64,000 nucleotides of DNA from Glandiceps talaboti. Lineage: Eukaryota; Hemichordata; Enteropneusta; Spengelidae. Below the pieces are notes generated by a model. The model had not been told where the DNA came from and ran no database searches. It saw only the letters and a list, made by a program, of their open reading frames with translations. The stretch covers positions 20,604,902 through 20,668,901 of the forward strand of contig NC_135564.1 in assembly GCF_964340395.1 (NCBI RefSeq). The letters are read 5' to 3'. Of the stretch, positions 23,076 to 35,480 are shown in pieces. A program made the position numbers and the translations under genes. How positions within the stretch are numbered: position 1 is the stretch's first letter; each line of letters starts with the position of its first letter.

Positions 23076-26000
23076 CATATACGCACATACCCACGTACGT
23101 TCAGGGGAGTGGTATTTGGTAAGTTTCAAGGCTGTCGCATATGAGATATTGACACTGATTAATTGATTCATTCATTAACATAATTATACCTTCACATTGT
23201 AATCGGGGTAACAACAACAAAACATGCTGAGGTTCGTTATGGAGTTGCTAGACATCGAAACTAGACATATATGACGAAAGGAGGACACCATCATTGCATT
23301 CCTGGAGAAAACTTATCCTAAATAGAACACTAAAAGAGAACACTTATAGACAGCTTAGCAAAAGCTCTAAGTTATAAACCTAAGTTATGCTTTTAACCTA
23401 AGTTATGGTTGCAACTGTTTATGAGCGCTCTCTAATCACAAGACCTTCTTCAAAGCAAACGTGTTTTACCTTTTACAATAACTGCACGGTTTTCATTGGC
23501 ATACTGTGTGCCTTTACCAAAAAAGGCATCGTAAATGTCACATCGACAAACACAAAGAACAAGACAATGTACTAGAAAAGAAACGAAATAATGTCATAAC
23601 CTCAGGCCTTCATCAATCTAATGGATAATGCAGACAAAACTATTATAGAATTTTAACCAGCATTTTGTATCAATTGACGGTGGTCCATTTGATAGTACAT
23701 CTATATTATTGTCTCCAACACAAAACTCTACGATAACAAGATATGAGTGATGTTAGACACGAAAACGATTAATATATTACGAATAGTACTTTTTTATCGC
23801 CTGAATATTATGCCGGGTCGATCCGATGTGAATTTGGAGATATATAAAGACTAACGACAAGGTAAAGAGACTGAGGTCGCCGTCAAGATATCATTCGTGA
23901 TAGCATTTTCTAATCAAAGTTTCGAGGCAAAAAAAAAAAATGCGCAATTGCGACGGCTTTCAATGTCAGAGTTGAAAAATACCTGAATGAAATAATTTAT
24001 TAAAAGTGTCATAATATAATCATGGAATTTATATTGATTATCGATATTTAATCATTTATTTTGTAAGAATTATATTTATTGACAATTATCACAAATGAAT
24101 AAACTACACATACACAAATTACACAAATAAATATATAAAAGAAAACAATATAAATATACAAATGTCTGTGTTCTTGCATCATCATACCAGGTATAAAAAC
24201 ACATACTAACAGTGACATACACCTGTTACGTTCAGGATCAAGTTCACTTGGGTTTGAAATTACTTTAAAGTACGGCCCCAAGTCATATAAAGTTAAAGAT
24301 GACATCCAAGGCACTAGATAGCTCAAAGTCTCGATAAGTCCCATCCCGGGGTCCTATCAATCGAATTTTGTTTGCTCCCCCACACTGACACAAGAAAGAC
24401 TCCCCACCAGAGATTACACCGACGGTAGAACGTATCATGACATGTATGTCTTGGCGACCTTTCAAGTATACGTAAGACATCTATCTGCAGAATGACAATT
24501 GCAAACTCAAGAATATTTCGAATGTCTATCGATTAAACCTCTCCATCAAACGAATGGATTGACAAAGTTCAGAATAAAGGCATGCCATGAAATAAAAATA
24601 CAAAACCAATTTTAATAACTGTGTTATTCAAACGAACATGCCGCATTCTTAGTTACCCCAAAATGCTACGTAATTTAATTATGGAGTCGGATGTGACCGC
24701 AACCAATTGAACGACACATGTGGTTTGTTTTGATGGATGACCTCGACCTTTGCAGCGATCCGTCAAACATGATGAACGACGTCACGTCAAGGTATGGGCA
24801 AACGCACTTTTCAGTCATCGCTATTATACTTGATGGTGGCGCACTTCCTTCCGGAGGTATTGTTTACTTAAATACGTGTAAAGCATACTACATATAGGAA
24901 AACTAGAATGTAAAGTATAGTGACGATAAAAATTGTGACAGGCGCTCGTGAGGGTCAATTGTGCGATACGCCGACGTATGACAAGTGGAATTTGAACATC
25001 AAGCTTGCTGTGGTTTTAGTCAGGGTGTTTCCCTCGACACACTGCCACGGTGAGCAACTGTGTATATCAAGATATCTTTGAAAACATTGATATCGTGTAG
25101 TATCAACCACGTTGGTGAACTCACATTCTCTTCTTTCAAATAACGCGAAGCCCCCTTTTTTGAAGCTGGTAACCCCCTACAAGAATTTACTGTGCATTCA
25201 TCCACTGTCAGGTCTTGTTTGATCTGCATTTCAGGTCAGCTAAGGTCACCAATACGAGTTTATCATACAGACCACGTGACCAAGCCGCCCTACTTCATAG
25301 GATCCTCGCGTAAAAGAGTAGAACTAAGGAGGAGTTACTGACTAATGCAAAGGGTCGGCAATATTAAATAAAATAAACAACCTTTATTAAAGGAAATTGA
25401 GAAAGAAATCAGGAGGACTTTGGTAAATCAAACGTGAGATTTTTGAAACTCTCTCGGCGAAGTATAGAACGAACGGTTTACATCGACGTCCACCCCTTGT
25501 CCTTAAATGACCTGACCAAGATACCTTCCCTGTGTTAAAAGTGAATGGAATGTTCCATATTTGCACTGGGTGCTCGACTTGGCAGCGATGCAGGCCTACC
25601 CCAGGCAGCTAGCAGGCGAAACAGATTCACGACGATCGTAACATAAATATACGCTTTCTGTACACAAGTTTATCGATGTGTATGAAAGAAGTACCAGGTT
25701 CATTTCGACTATAACTGTGACCTTGATCGTATAACGGATCCCAAGGACTGAAGACTTGACAATGACAACGAGCATAAAACGTAAGTTCATGGTCATTTTA
25801 CCTCTTCCCCTATGGGGCACACCTATTTATAGGGGGATTGTGGTTTCATGGTAAACAATCGTTCACTACAACTGATCCGAAACATATTGAAGGGAATTTG
25901 TTGATAAAGTACACCCACTTAGTGTTTGACAACAAACATGTTAAGTCAACCTGTCAAAACAGCTCGTATTATTTTCAATATTTGAAATAATTTAGACCAA

Positions 26001-27395
26001 AAACCGTTTTTATCCATGTCCAAAGCAAAGCTGATGTCTCGAACTAAGTATTTTATATTTGTACTCGCACATGTAACCACGTTAAATACGTCATACGCAC
26101 CTTTGCCAACTGTTACACACGTGAACCATCGGCCAGAATGTCACTGTGACCGATAAACGCAATTTCATATAACGTATCTTGCCTGGAAAGAACTCTAAAT
26201 AAAGCATATATAGAACACTAGCTATTCGATCAATCGATACGACGCAATTTGAGCTGGTGGTAATAGAGAAAGCGAAGATGATGTACTTTCGCAGTATGTG
26301 AACCCCTTTAAAGAGCTATGATGTAGAATTATTGTGATTGCTAACTATTTTATAGTATTTAAATACCAGTGTTAATACAGGATAGGAGAAATTTTAGAAT
26401 CTTGAATGGATTGGAAATAGACTTATGGTAATATCCTGCATCATTCCCTGTATAGTTTGTATTTAACTTCCCTTGCTTTAAGTTCAATATTAAGTACACA
26501 TGTTGACATCCTTCAAGAGCTTTGACAATCAAGATTGATACATTTGGTATACTGTTACCAGATATATAAATATTAATTGTCTTATATCAAACATAACTAA
26601 ACAAGTAATGACATCTAATTTCCTAAATGTAGTTTTACCTTGACATATTGTTAACATTCCAGCAACTTAGAATTACATCAATGTTAGATACACTGTTTGT
26701 AAATATTTTATGGTTTCCATGACAACAGGTAAAGATGGATTAAAAGGTTGACAAAATGTAATTGAAAATGTCTAGAGTAAGATACAAGTAGAGATGAAAT
26801 CCCATATTGTGATCATTACTTGATTTATTCTATGGATTACATCAAGAGGTGGAAAAAGAAAAGTGACTTGCCACACTTGTTTCCATGGTAACAGTCAATC
26901 AGCAGTTTTTACATGCATGAAGACAGGGCAGTCATTTTATTTGATTCAGATACTCCTGGCCTGGAGATAGAAATTTTAACATAATGTTGGCAAGTATGAT
27001 ATCACATAGAGAGAAACAAATACTGCCTTTAAGCATGATATAAGTTAGGATAATTTCAGGAATATTATCAATGTCATCTTGTCTCCTGTGGGCATATCAC
27101 TCACTTTTATATTACACATTGACAAAAGGTGCCAATGGCACTGAAGCATGACTACAACAATGGAATTCTTGTTATCGATTTTGTAATTATTTCTACAGAC
27201 AGTAATCAGCATATGAATGTACAGTTTCACATGTATTTTCTTAGTTCTTGCTATGCCTGTAAAGTGTAGAGCAGTATGAAAACCTGGCATAGTAGGCCAA
27301 AAAAGAGAAAAGAATTATTTCTGGTCAGTGCACATGCATCACTTAAATACTCCTGCATTGGTCTATTTTGTGTGTTTGTCCAGCCCATGCAGTCT
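23076..27395. other. No gene recognised; mostly single-copy-looking sequence
   Basis: Over 4 kb without tandem arrays and the least repetitive part of the right-hand 44 kb. CpG density is raised at about 23,800-26,280. Minus-strand ORFs at 24,283-24,480, 25,020-25,229 and 25,596-25,820 have ordinary amino-acid composition but no domain I recognise and no supporting splice frame. A gene exon or regulatory sequence could be hidden here. Confidence 0.5.
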
Positions 27396-27907
27396 GCAGA
27401 TGGGGGGGGGGGGGGGGGATACAAAAATAACCCTCCCTACTTCAGTGAAGACAACTGAAGTAAATGACATCTGTCCCACATACACACTTGCTCTTAAGTA
27501 CTAAATAAAAAGAACAATAACTGGCATAAATAGTAGATTGAGTGACAGGTTTGTTGAGAATTAAAAAAACAAAACAAATTGCGTCTACACACCATTTTTG
27601 ACATCTGCCCTGACCAGAAACAATTCTTTTTTTTGCTTTACTCCATGTACTTTATCTCCATGTTAATAATTATATTGTAGTATGTGACAGTGTACTCTAG
27701 TAATAATAACTAAATAAATTTACTAATGTGTGTATATTATTAAGTATGTGCTAATTTATGTATATTATTAAGTATATGCTAATATATGTATATTAGTAAG
27801 TAAATGCTAATTTATGTATTTTGTACTACCAGGTGTAGATGTAATAATGTAATTTATTAGAGCTATAAAATGATACATTCCTTTGGCACAGCATTGAGAA
27901 TATTTTA
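27396..27907. other. AT-rich, homopolymer G run, no gene
   Basis: G run at about 27,404-27,418. At 27,720-27,830 a short ATGTATATTA.TAAGTA...TGCTAATTT motif repeats three times. Confidence 0.6.
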
Positions 27908-27942
<35 letters not shown>

Positions 27943-28859
27943 GGACATTGTCACTGTACTACTACAATTTTAATGGAACTTGCTACATATCCCCAGGTAC
28001 ATATCAACCTTATGCTAATGCCCAAGAACTGATTAGATTGTGGTAAACATTGTGTGAATATTAATGATACATTTGCATAATTACATATTAATTAGGCAAT
28101 ATCTTAAGAATGCAAGCTTCAAATTCCATGTAATTTGGTATAGACATTGATGATAACAAAGCACAATCATGTGGTCTAAAAGGCTTCTTGATGCAGTTTT
28201 TAATTTTTAATTAGTCATTTGCTATAATTAATGATTTTAGTAATTAGGCAATATCTTAAGAATGCAAATGTTAGATTCCATGTAATTTAGTACATACATT
28301 GACAATGCCAAGGCCCACATGTATTGTAAAGCTCCAGATATAGCTCTCCACTGTAATGAGTCCTTTGGAAATTATGGATGTTTGGTAATTAGGCAATATC
28401 TTAATAATGCTTGCTTCAAATTTCATAGAGGTTTTTACACTTGTTGATGATAATTATACAAATTGCTCATGTTTGATATCGCTTGATGATGTAGTTTTTA
28501 ATTTTATTAATTAATTTGCATAATAAATGCTTCAAATTTCACCTGGCTTGATGTCACATTAACTATGGCAAACCACAAATGTCTCGTATCTTAACAGTGC
28601 ATGCTCCAAATTCATATCATTTGGTAGATACAGCATGTTAATGACAGCAAAGGCTTTAGGAAGGACATTTCGTATGGGAGGCATGCAGTTTACATCCTGT
28701 TCCAACTATATAGGAGACATAACACACAAAGTATGCTGATACAAATTGTATACTTGACAGGAGGAAGGGAGGAAGGGATAGAAATAGTTTTACTGTAGCT
28801 CATTGACTCTCCTCATTAGCATATCCCTGAATGAACTCTATTCAGCCAACCATTGAAGC

Positions 28860-28916
<57 letters not shown>
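27908..28916. repeat. Microsatellite-bounded repeat: (CTGT)n - ~150-bp diverged tandem units - (CTGT)n
   Basis: CTGT tracts lie at about 27,908-27,942 and 28,860-28,916. Between them, AATTAGGCAATATCTTAA recurs at 28,090, 28,242 and 28,387, heading units of about 145-152 bp that include TTCAAATTCCATGTAATTTG. The architecture is like family B but the sequence differs. Confidence 0.7.
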
Positions 28917-29184
28917 GCATGTGGATATTTTGCCATCACTTTCAACATTCACATCAGAATTCACATATATTTCCAACAAATGCTATGTATGATGAATTGT
29001 CCACAAATTAGACCAAATATGACGGGATGTAGCCAATATATAAAGTCAAATATGAAAAATAAACAGTAATATCTACATATGAGATCTATGAATCTGCCTA
29101 ACAATGGAAATATACTGAGTGAAAGAAAGAATTTTTAAACAAATACCTGAAAAAGTAGCTGACAAAACATTGCGGCGTTGTGGA

Positions 29185-29410
29185 TTCTTTTTGCCTGACC
29201 CCTTATCTACATCCCTGTTCGATCTTTTTGCCCGCCCCTTATCTACATCCCTGTTCAATCTTTTTGCCAGCTGCCTTATCTACATCCCTGTTCGATCTTT
29301 TTGCCAGCCCCCTTAACTACATCCCTGTTCGATCTTTTTGCCAGCCCCCTTATCTACATCTTTTTGCCAGCCCCATATCTGCATTCCTGTTCTTTTTGCC
29401 AGCTCCCTCA
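29185..29410. repeat. Minisatellite, about six units of 36-37 bp
   Basis: CTTATCTACATCCCTGTTCG (ATCTTTTTGCCAGCCCC follows) recurs at 29,203, 29,239, 29,276, 29,313 and 29,350, with degenerate edges. Confidence 0.88.
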
Positions 29411-30057
29411 TCTATATCTGTGAATATACTATACACCAACAGCTTTCTAATATCCATGTACACTGTCCTAGTATGCCTACCTACAAAATAATGATAGTGT
29501 AAAATTTCCCATGATTTATCTAATCCGTTCATGTTTTATTTTCTGTTCATTTGCATATTAGTACTTAGATGCCAGATTCTCACACTTGTTATGTTATGTT
29601 ACAGATTATATAAGATCTATTATTTTGTTCAGGACTAGTCTTCTCTATAACTGTCAGACAACTGCATTTCACACCTATATTTTATCTTGATCAGAACTGG
29701 ACATTACACAAAGGATTATTTTGCATTATCCATTCAAACTTTGACATCTTTCCATTTGTACTAAATGATTGAAAGCCATATAATGTAACTTTAGTAAAGT
29801 CTTCTGTGCAGAATATGAGATTTACATATTAACTGAGATTCTTGTCAACTGTTTGGTGTCACAGTTAGATGCTTGGTATTGTTTTTTTTTGATGTTCAAA
29901 CTTTAATACTCATGAATGTTGTTTATCAAAGTAGAAGTCAAACATAGTTCCACTATGACACTACTTGTCAATATAACAAGATTGATATTTGTCAATGGGT
30001 GGGGGGGGGGGGGGCAAGTAATCAGTCCTGACATTTTTTGTGGGGGGGGGGGACTCT
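29411..30057. other. No gene recognised; two G homopolymers
   Basis: G runs at about 30,000-30,014 and 30,042-30,052, directly before the next minisatellite. Confidence 0.6.
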
Positions 30058-30322
30058 ATGATCTGTCTCGATGTCATCTCATGGAGTAACTCTGTACGAG
30101 ATGTATATTGACCCTGATGTCTTCTTTAGCGTGTAACTTTGTAATCAATCTCGATGTCATCTCAGGTCAGTAACTCTTTATGTGATGTGAATTGATCTTG
30201 ATGTCTTCTGTTCTGGTAACTTTGTAATCAGTCTTAATGCCTTCTCATGGCAGTAACTCTGTGTGTGATGTTAATCAATCTGGATGTCAGCATTAATAGG
30301 TCAGTATTACATTGACCTATTA
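30058..30322. repeat. Minisatellite of ~85-95-bp units, followed by a hairpin
   Basis: AATCAGTCT/CGATGTC, TCTCATGG.AGTAACTCT and GATCTTGATGTCTTCT recur about three times with divergence. At about 30,294-30,321, TTAATAGGTCA pairs with TGACCTATTAA. Confidence 0.7.
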
Positions 30323-32116
30323 ACACAATTCTGAATCGCACTCAGCTAGAAGTCTGCCTAATTGTGTACTGTGACATATTAGGTACTGTGTGCATTGAAA
30401 CCTTTCACTTGGTGTCCTGGGATGTTTAGTAAAAGTTGTAGTGGTATCTTGACTGCTATGCCTAAATGCAAAGCAGTGGAAGTATGATTACTTTTTAGGA
30501 GTTATTACTCCCTATAGTTTTCTTCGTTAAGGTGAAGAAATTCTCCGTGATGTAATAGTTTGTTCTACATGTTTAGTGACTCATAGTGACTTCGGTCACA
30601 AGTATTTTTCACCTAGGCTGTATGAACTTTTTTATGAAGTAAAATATTAAGGAATAATGTAATTATACCTCTTAAAGCATAATTTATGAAAATTAGAGAA
30701 CAATAATGGGGATTTGGAATGTTTAGACTCATACTTCAAGTAATAATAATGATAATGATAATATTATTAATAAAATAACTCCAAATTAAATTCAGCAGGG
30801 GTAATTCTACATGAATCAATCCTGAAAACAAAATACATGTTATAGATTCAATTCCGGTACTGTCTTACTTGTCATCCCTCTGAGAGCAGAGATTACAGCA
30901 AACCTAAGTACATGTGATTGGTATTAAGTATTTCCATCAACTAGGTCAAAATGTCACTCAGAAAAACTGTATTAAGTTCAACGGTTCCTTCAAGATTGGT
31001 TAAGAATTCTAAGACGAGCTTTAAGTCCAATCAAGATTCCTTCAAGATGGATTCTTTAAAGTTGAGCAATTAACCAAGTCAAGTACTTTTTAGACATTTA
31101 TGATAAACCTGAGTGACTGTGTGATTTAGGAAATACTTTGTAGTGAATTATAACTTTGTAGTGAATTAAATTTAAGATTAAAGTAGAATGTTTGTATCAA
31201 ATATGCAAAGGAGCTCATTTTTATGTATATTAAGCCAGAGAAATATTTAAGTATTTGACATTTATTCTGATCATATAAAATTGCTCAATGTTTACTAAGG
31301 AATAGTAACAATACTTGTAGGGCTTCATTGATTGCATGTAATGTGTACTTTAAATAAATCTAGAGAGTCTAGAGAGCTATATATACTTGTTAGATATGCA
31401 AATGAGCTCATTAAGTTTGGATAGCCACGATGAAATGTACTATATTGGACATCCATGCAAATTATGCATAGATGTTATTTATAGATCAATAGAGTTTTTT
31501 GATGGATACTTTCACGCATCACATGAAATAATTATTATTTTAGCAATTTCATAATATTTGAATTCTTAATAAGTTGATGAATGTGACAGGGAGGAGATAG
31601 ACTGACAATCGGATTATGATCATGTTACTATGGTAATAACATGAGAAGTTGGGGGGGGGGACATTCACAGGGTAATGATGCTTTAGTATGATTATAAATA
31701 ATAGGATTATAAGAAAAGTATCACAATATCAATATTTCTATGAATTGAATAATATTCATAATTGGTAGGTCCATTACCAAGTTTTTAGAATTATCCAGTA
31801 AGTCAGTGAAAGAATAGCTGTTGGTTTATTAGTGATATTGAAATGAGAAGACATGACAATATAAGGGTCAGGTAGGGTTAGTACTACAGTGGCAGTCCAA
31901 ACTAATCTTGTTACTTTCTTGCATACAGCTGATAATTGCATATAGATTCTATCAACAAAATCTGAAATCAACGGCAATTATTTTATGCCTGATTGCCAGC
32001 TATAAGCATTTAAATATCTTTATATAGGTATTACTGTAAATAGGATATTTGGGTGGCAGTAGAGTGGAAGTCAAGTACTACAAAGAAAATGTTATCCTTT
32101 TCAACGATTACACAAG
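30323..32116. other. No gene recognised
   Basis: AT-rich. A two-copy ACTTTGTAGTGAATTA duplication lies near 31,135-31,170 and a G run near 31,652. Confidence 0.6.
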
Positions 32117-32468
32117 TTAAAATGGCCATATGGATGAGGAATGGGTACGTATTTTGGGGTTTTAAATTATAAAACAACTTTATCATGGCTTCCTACTTGA
32201 ACATCAACTTGAAACACTAAACATATGCCAAGTCCTTGTTTGTAACGCAATAAATTGCAAAACATTAATAAATATATAAAATGATTGTTATTGTATGTAC
32301 TCTAACAAACTTTTCACATACTTTTAGCTTTTGGCAATGTATTGAGTTACAAACACAGACTTTGTCTATGTTGTTTCACATTAATTTTTCAAGTAGGAAG
32401 CCATGATAAAATTGCTTTATGAATTAAAAATCCAAAATAAATGATCCTTATCCATATGGCCACTTTAA
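32117..32468. mobile_element. Foldback element, nearly fully palindromic, with TTAA target duplication
   Basis: Ends AATGGCCATATGGATGAGGA and, reverse-complemented, AGTGGCCATATGGATAAGGA. Arms pair through TTTATCATGGCTTCCTACTT, GTGTTTGTAAC.CAATA and TTGCCAA to the centre near 32,290. TTAA flanks both ends (32,117-32,120 and 32,465-32,468). 344 bp, no ORF. TTAA duplications suggest piggyBac- or Kolobok-type mobilisation. Confidence 0.82.
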
Positions 32469-32585
32469 ATGAAAATATGATTACAATTGGTGACACCCAA
32501 GTACAGCATTTCCACTATATACCACAATTATTTATAGCAGTTCACATCAAGTGTATTATACTGTTTCAATTGCTTTCATTACCAA

Positions 32586-32936
32586 CCAAGCATTATGGGG
32601 TGATATCTAAGAACAATCATTTCAGGGGGTGCGAATGATATCTCATAGTCACTGATATGAAAATGTCAACCAGTGAATTAGCAGGGGAAAATTCCCACGT
32701 AAATTCCCCAAAATTCTGAACTGGTCGAGAATTTATTAATGAGGTCCTTCCAGTACCCCATTTTAGACCAAACAAAATAAAAGATTGTGAAAAGTGGACA
32801 CCTTTTTAGACTCATTAGTTCTAAAAAGACAGTACCCATTTTAGACCAAAGGACAAAAACCCTACCCCAAAGGGTGGTACATATATGTATACCCAATAAG
32901 ACGGAGTATTCCCCCCCCCCCCCCCCCCCCGATCAT
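32586..32936 (-). mobile_element. Interspersed family D, copy 2, inverted
   Basis: Reverse complement reads CTTATTGGGTATACATATAT, ACCACCCTTTGGGGTAGGG, TTTGGTCTAAAATGGG, GGGGTACTGGAAGGACCT, TAATAAATTCTCGAC and CCTGCTAATTCACTGGTT, matching copies 1 and 3. It lacks the end with the GACAGCATTGGCC block. A C run (about 32,911-32,930) marks its outer end. Confidence 0.78.
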
Positions 32937-33919
32937 GAATAATCAAGTGAGTGCCACTATGATATTGCTCATCTCATTCCTTGCTGTTCAACCCTTTACT
33001 TTATTTTAAATTGACATTTTATACATTTTGTGCATGTTAGTAAGCCCCCAAATGGTTACAAGGTATCAAATTCCAGAAACAAATTGTTTAAGAATAATGT
33101 TCCTTTTGTACTTTCCATGAAGACAGTTTGACACCAAAATAAACTTTGAAATTCTTGAAAGATTTATCCAAGTAAAAACTCTTGACATAGCGTCATAAAC
33201 AAACATGAGCCTATACATTTTAGGCAACATATGAGTGTCATAGAATTGACAAGTTATCAGGTATTGTCACCTTAAAACTATAAACACAACCAGACATCCA
33301 CTTGGGCTTTGCCACAATGGGAGTGAGGTTAACCATATCCTAGTATATATAACCATAAAAATAAAAGTTCAAGGATCCATTGAGAGATATTGTCATCTGA
33401 GTCCCTGAATAGTGGAGATTGGATAAGCCATGTATTGTCACACTTTGTATATAACATAGTTGGGGGCTACGTGTTGTATAATGATCAAACCTTAACACTT
33501 GGTAAAATGTTGTGGTGTCAACATACTGTGAAAGTTTGACCTTGTCGTACATGTCATAAAGTCGTCAAGGTCAGGCAGTATAAGAAGTAGACTAGTGTAG
33601 GCAGACAAATTGAATCTTTACTTCAACATATAGCGACAATAAATGGATGGGTTAGATGAGTCGTTATCAAGATTGATGGGGAAGGGTCATTAACTTTTGT
33701 CATAATACAGTGAAAGGTGAAGTACTTGGTAAACATATACAATGGACATGTAAACAGTAAAACTGTTCTTTCAGTTTATTTTTACACGCCTGTATATCGA
33801 TGCACAGTGTCTGCTTTCATGGACCCACGCTGCCTGCATGCCATGTTACACAAATGTATGTTGATGCATCATACCTGCCTGCCTGATATGCCATGTTACA
33901 TGCCTATGCCTGCCAGAGG
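32937..33919. other. No gene recognised
   Basis: AT-rich single-copy-looking sequence. An open plus-strand stretch at 33,717-33,980 is Cys/His/Met-rich by chance and runs into a repeat. Confidence 0.6.
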
Positions 33920-33980
33920 TATAACCACAGAAGACCACAGAAGACCACAACATTACAGACTGTGCCCCTTTAAACACTAG
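33920..33980. repeat. Fragment related to the 49-bp minisatellite at 36,826
   Basis: ACCACAGAAGACCACA, then ACATTACAGACTGTGCCCCT (TTAAACA follows), matches the unit ACCACCGAAGACCATAAAGT and TACAGACTGTGTCCCC. Confidence 0.7.
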
Positions 33981-34059
33981 TAAACACAAAAGACCCTGTG
34001 TTTGCACTGCCCATTCAGAGTTAGCGCTAGGATTTTAAAACTAATAGCCACAATCTTCA

Positions 34060-34486
34060 TGGGGGAGGGGGGGGGGGTGGCTACTCCCACCTATTGGATA
34101 AACGTATATGTGCCGCCCTTTGGGGTAGGGTTTTTCGCTCTTTGGTCTAACATGGGAGCTAATGAGTCTAAAATGGGGTCCACATTTCACAATTTTTTAT
34201 TTTGTTAGGTCTAAAATGGGGTCCTGGAAGGATCTCCTTAATAAATTCTCGACAAGTTCAGGATTTTCCCCTGCTAATTCACTGGTTAAGACACCCCCTG
34301 AAATGCTTGGTTCTAGATATCGCCCCATAATGCATTGTTACGTTAACTGCGCATGTGCAAAGGTTGAACGGTCTAAAACGGGGTATTGGTTTTGGGTCAA
34401 AATTGGTCTAAAATGGGGTTTGGGGTTGACAGCATTGGCCACACCCCCTACCAGATCTGGCCAGTGGTACCCCCCACCCGTTCCGT
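34060..34486 (+). mobile_element. Interspersed family D, copy 3
   Basis: Fullest copy: GGTGGCTACTCCCACCTATT at the left, GGCCAGTGGTACCCCCCACC at the right, with five GGTCTAAAATGGGGT-like motifs between. Preceded by a G run. Confidence 0.8.
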
Positions 34487-35190
34487 TCATGGGCGAAGAG
34501 ATGATCAAATAGAGTCTATGACCACATCGGCAGACGGTCTATGCTGAAAACTTCACTCAGATAAATCCAAACCGTCACGTCACCATTTCATTCTCACTAA
34601 AACTTCAACTTTCTTTTTGAGCTTTCCTACAAGATCGAAGGCATAACGTAAATTTACCAAATTTAGTACATGCTCTCAAGGCCTTGCGTGAGCATGGTTC
34701 ACACACATAATTTTTAAGGCATCGTTGAACTTGAAGAATAAACAAATCTCTAGGTGTATACCAAGTTAACAGGTCTCTTCAGCAACATAAAATTTTATCA
34801 AACGTATCTCTGTCAAATTGAAAGTTAACGCTGTCATTCATGTCATGGAAGTTGGAACTTAGTTTGTGTAAGTACTGCAGTGCTGTGTCCATAGCACTGT
34901 ACTCTGTACCGTTGTACGGCCCGGCCCGACTCCGAGAAGGGCCGGGGCGCATATATTTCCAGAGAGTGATTACCATGGAAAATCGAAAGCCCAGAAAGAT
35001 AACATTAAATCACTGTGTACAATATTGTTGCATATAAAAATGTTATTGTGACATTTTGGAAGTACAAGCTGTGTCACAGTGTGTGTACGTGTATACAATG
35101 TGCGGAAGAATGACATGTACAGCGTGTTTGTAAATTTGTAAACATTTGTAATGTATTTCGTGTACATCTGTACATGTTGTGTGTATCAAA
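34487..35190. other. No gene recognised; GC-rich hairpin at about 34,917-34,948
   Basis: GGCCCGGCCCGACTCCGAGA followed by AGGGCCGGGGC folds into a stem of CCCGGCCC with GGGCCGGG, an isolated GC island in AT-rich DNA. Confidence 0.6.
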
Positions 35191-35480
35191 TTTGGAAAAG
35201 GCGCACAGTACTGGGGATTTTGACGCTAATTTTGGCGAGAACACGTTCCAAGGAACGCGTTATAAAAAGGTGCCCGCTGGAATGACCGTGGAATGATACG
35301 ATCGTGAATAGGGCGGACGAGGCTCCGAAAACTTCCATTGACAGCAGCAAATTATACAATCGCCACCATGGTGACGCTATCATTTTTTTTCGCCAATTAG
35401 GAATTTTACTCACATTTTGCGACTGTGGCGAGTGCTAGCGCGAACTCTGCCATTCACCACATTCGCATTGGCAAATCAAA
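35191..35480 (+). promoter_or_regulatory. Candidate TATA-containing CpG-rich promoter
   Basis: TATAAAAAGG at 35,261-35,270 is preceded by the near-palindrome CGTTCCAAGGAACG (35,244-35,257) and followed by dense CpGs. At 35,361 CGCCACCATGG is a full Kozak context, but its frame closes after 10 codons (35,368-35,400, MVTLSFFFAN). No downstream coding exon found. It could start a non-coding RNA or an unrecognised gene. Confidence 0.35.

Noticed and set aside
22593-23171. Thr/His/Ile/Tyr and Val/Cys/Met repeat ORFs on both strands
   Set aside because: Simple CA and ACAT repeats.
24048-24480. Two overlapping minus-strand ORFs (98 and 65 codons)
   Set aside because: Ordinary composition but no recognisable domain, no supporting splice sites found; left as unannotated.
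29073-29532. ORFs with STSLFDLFA and NRDVDKG repeats
   Set aside because: 36-37-bp minisatellite.
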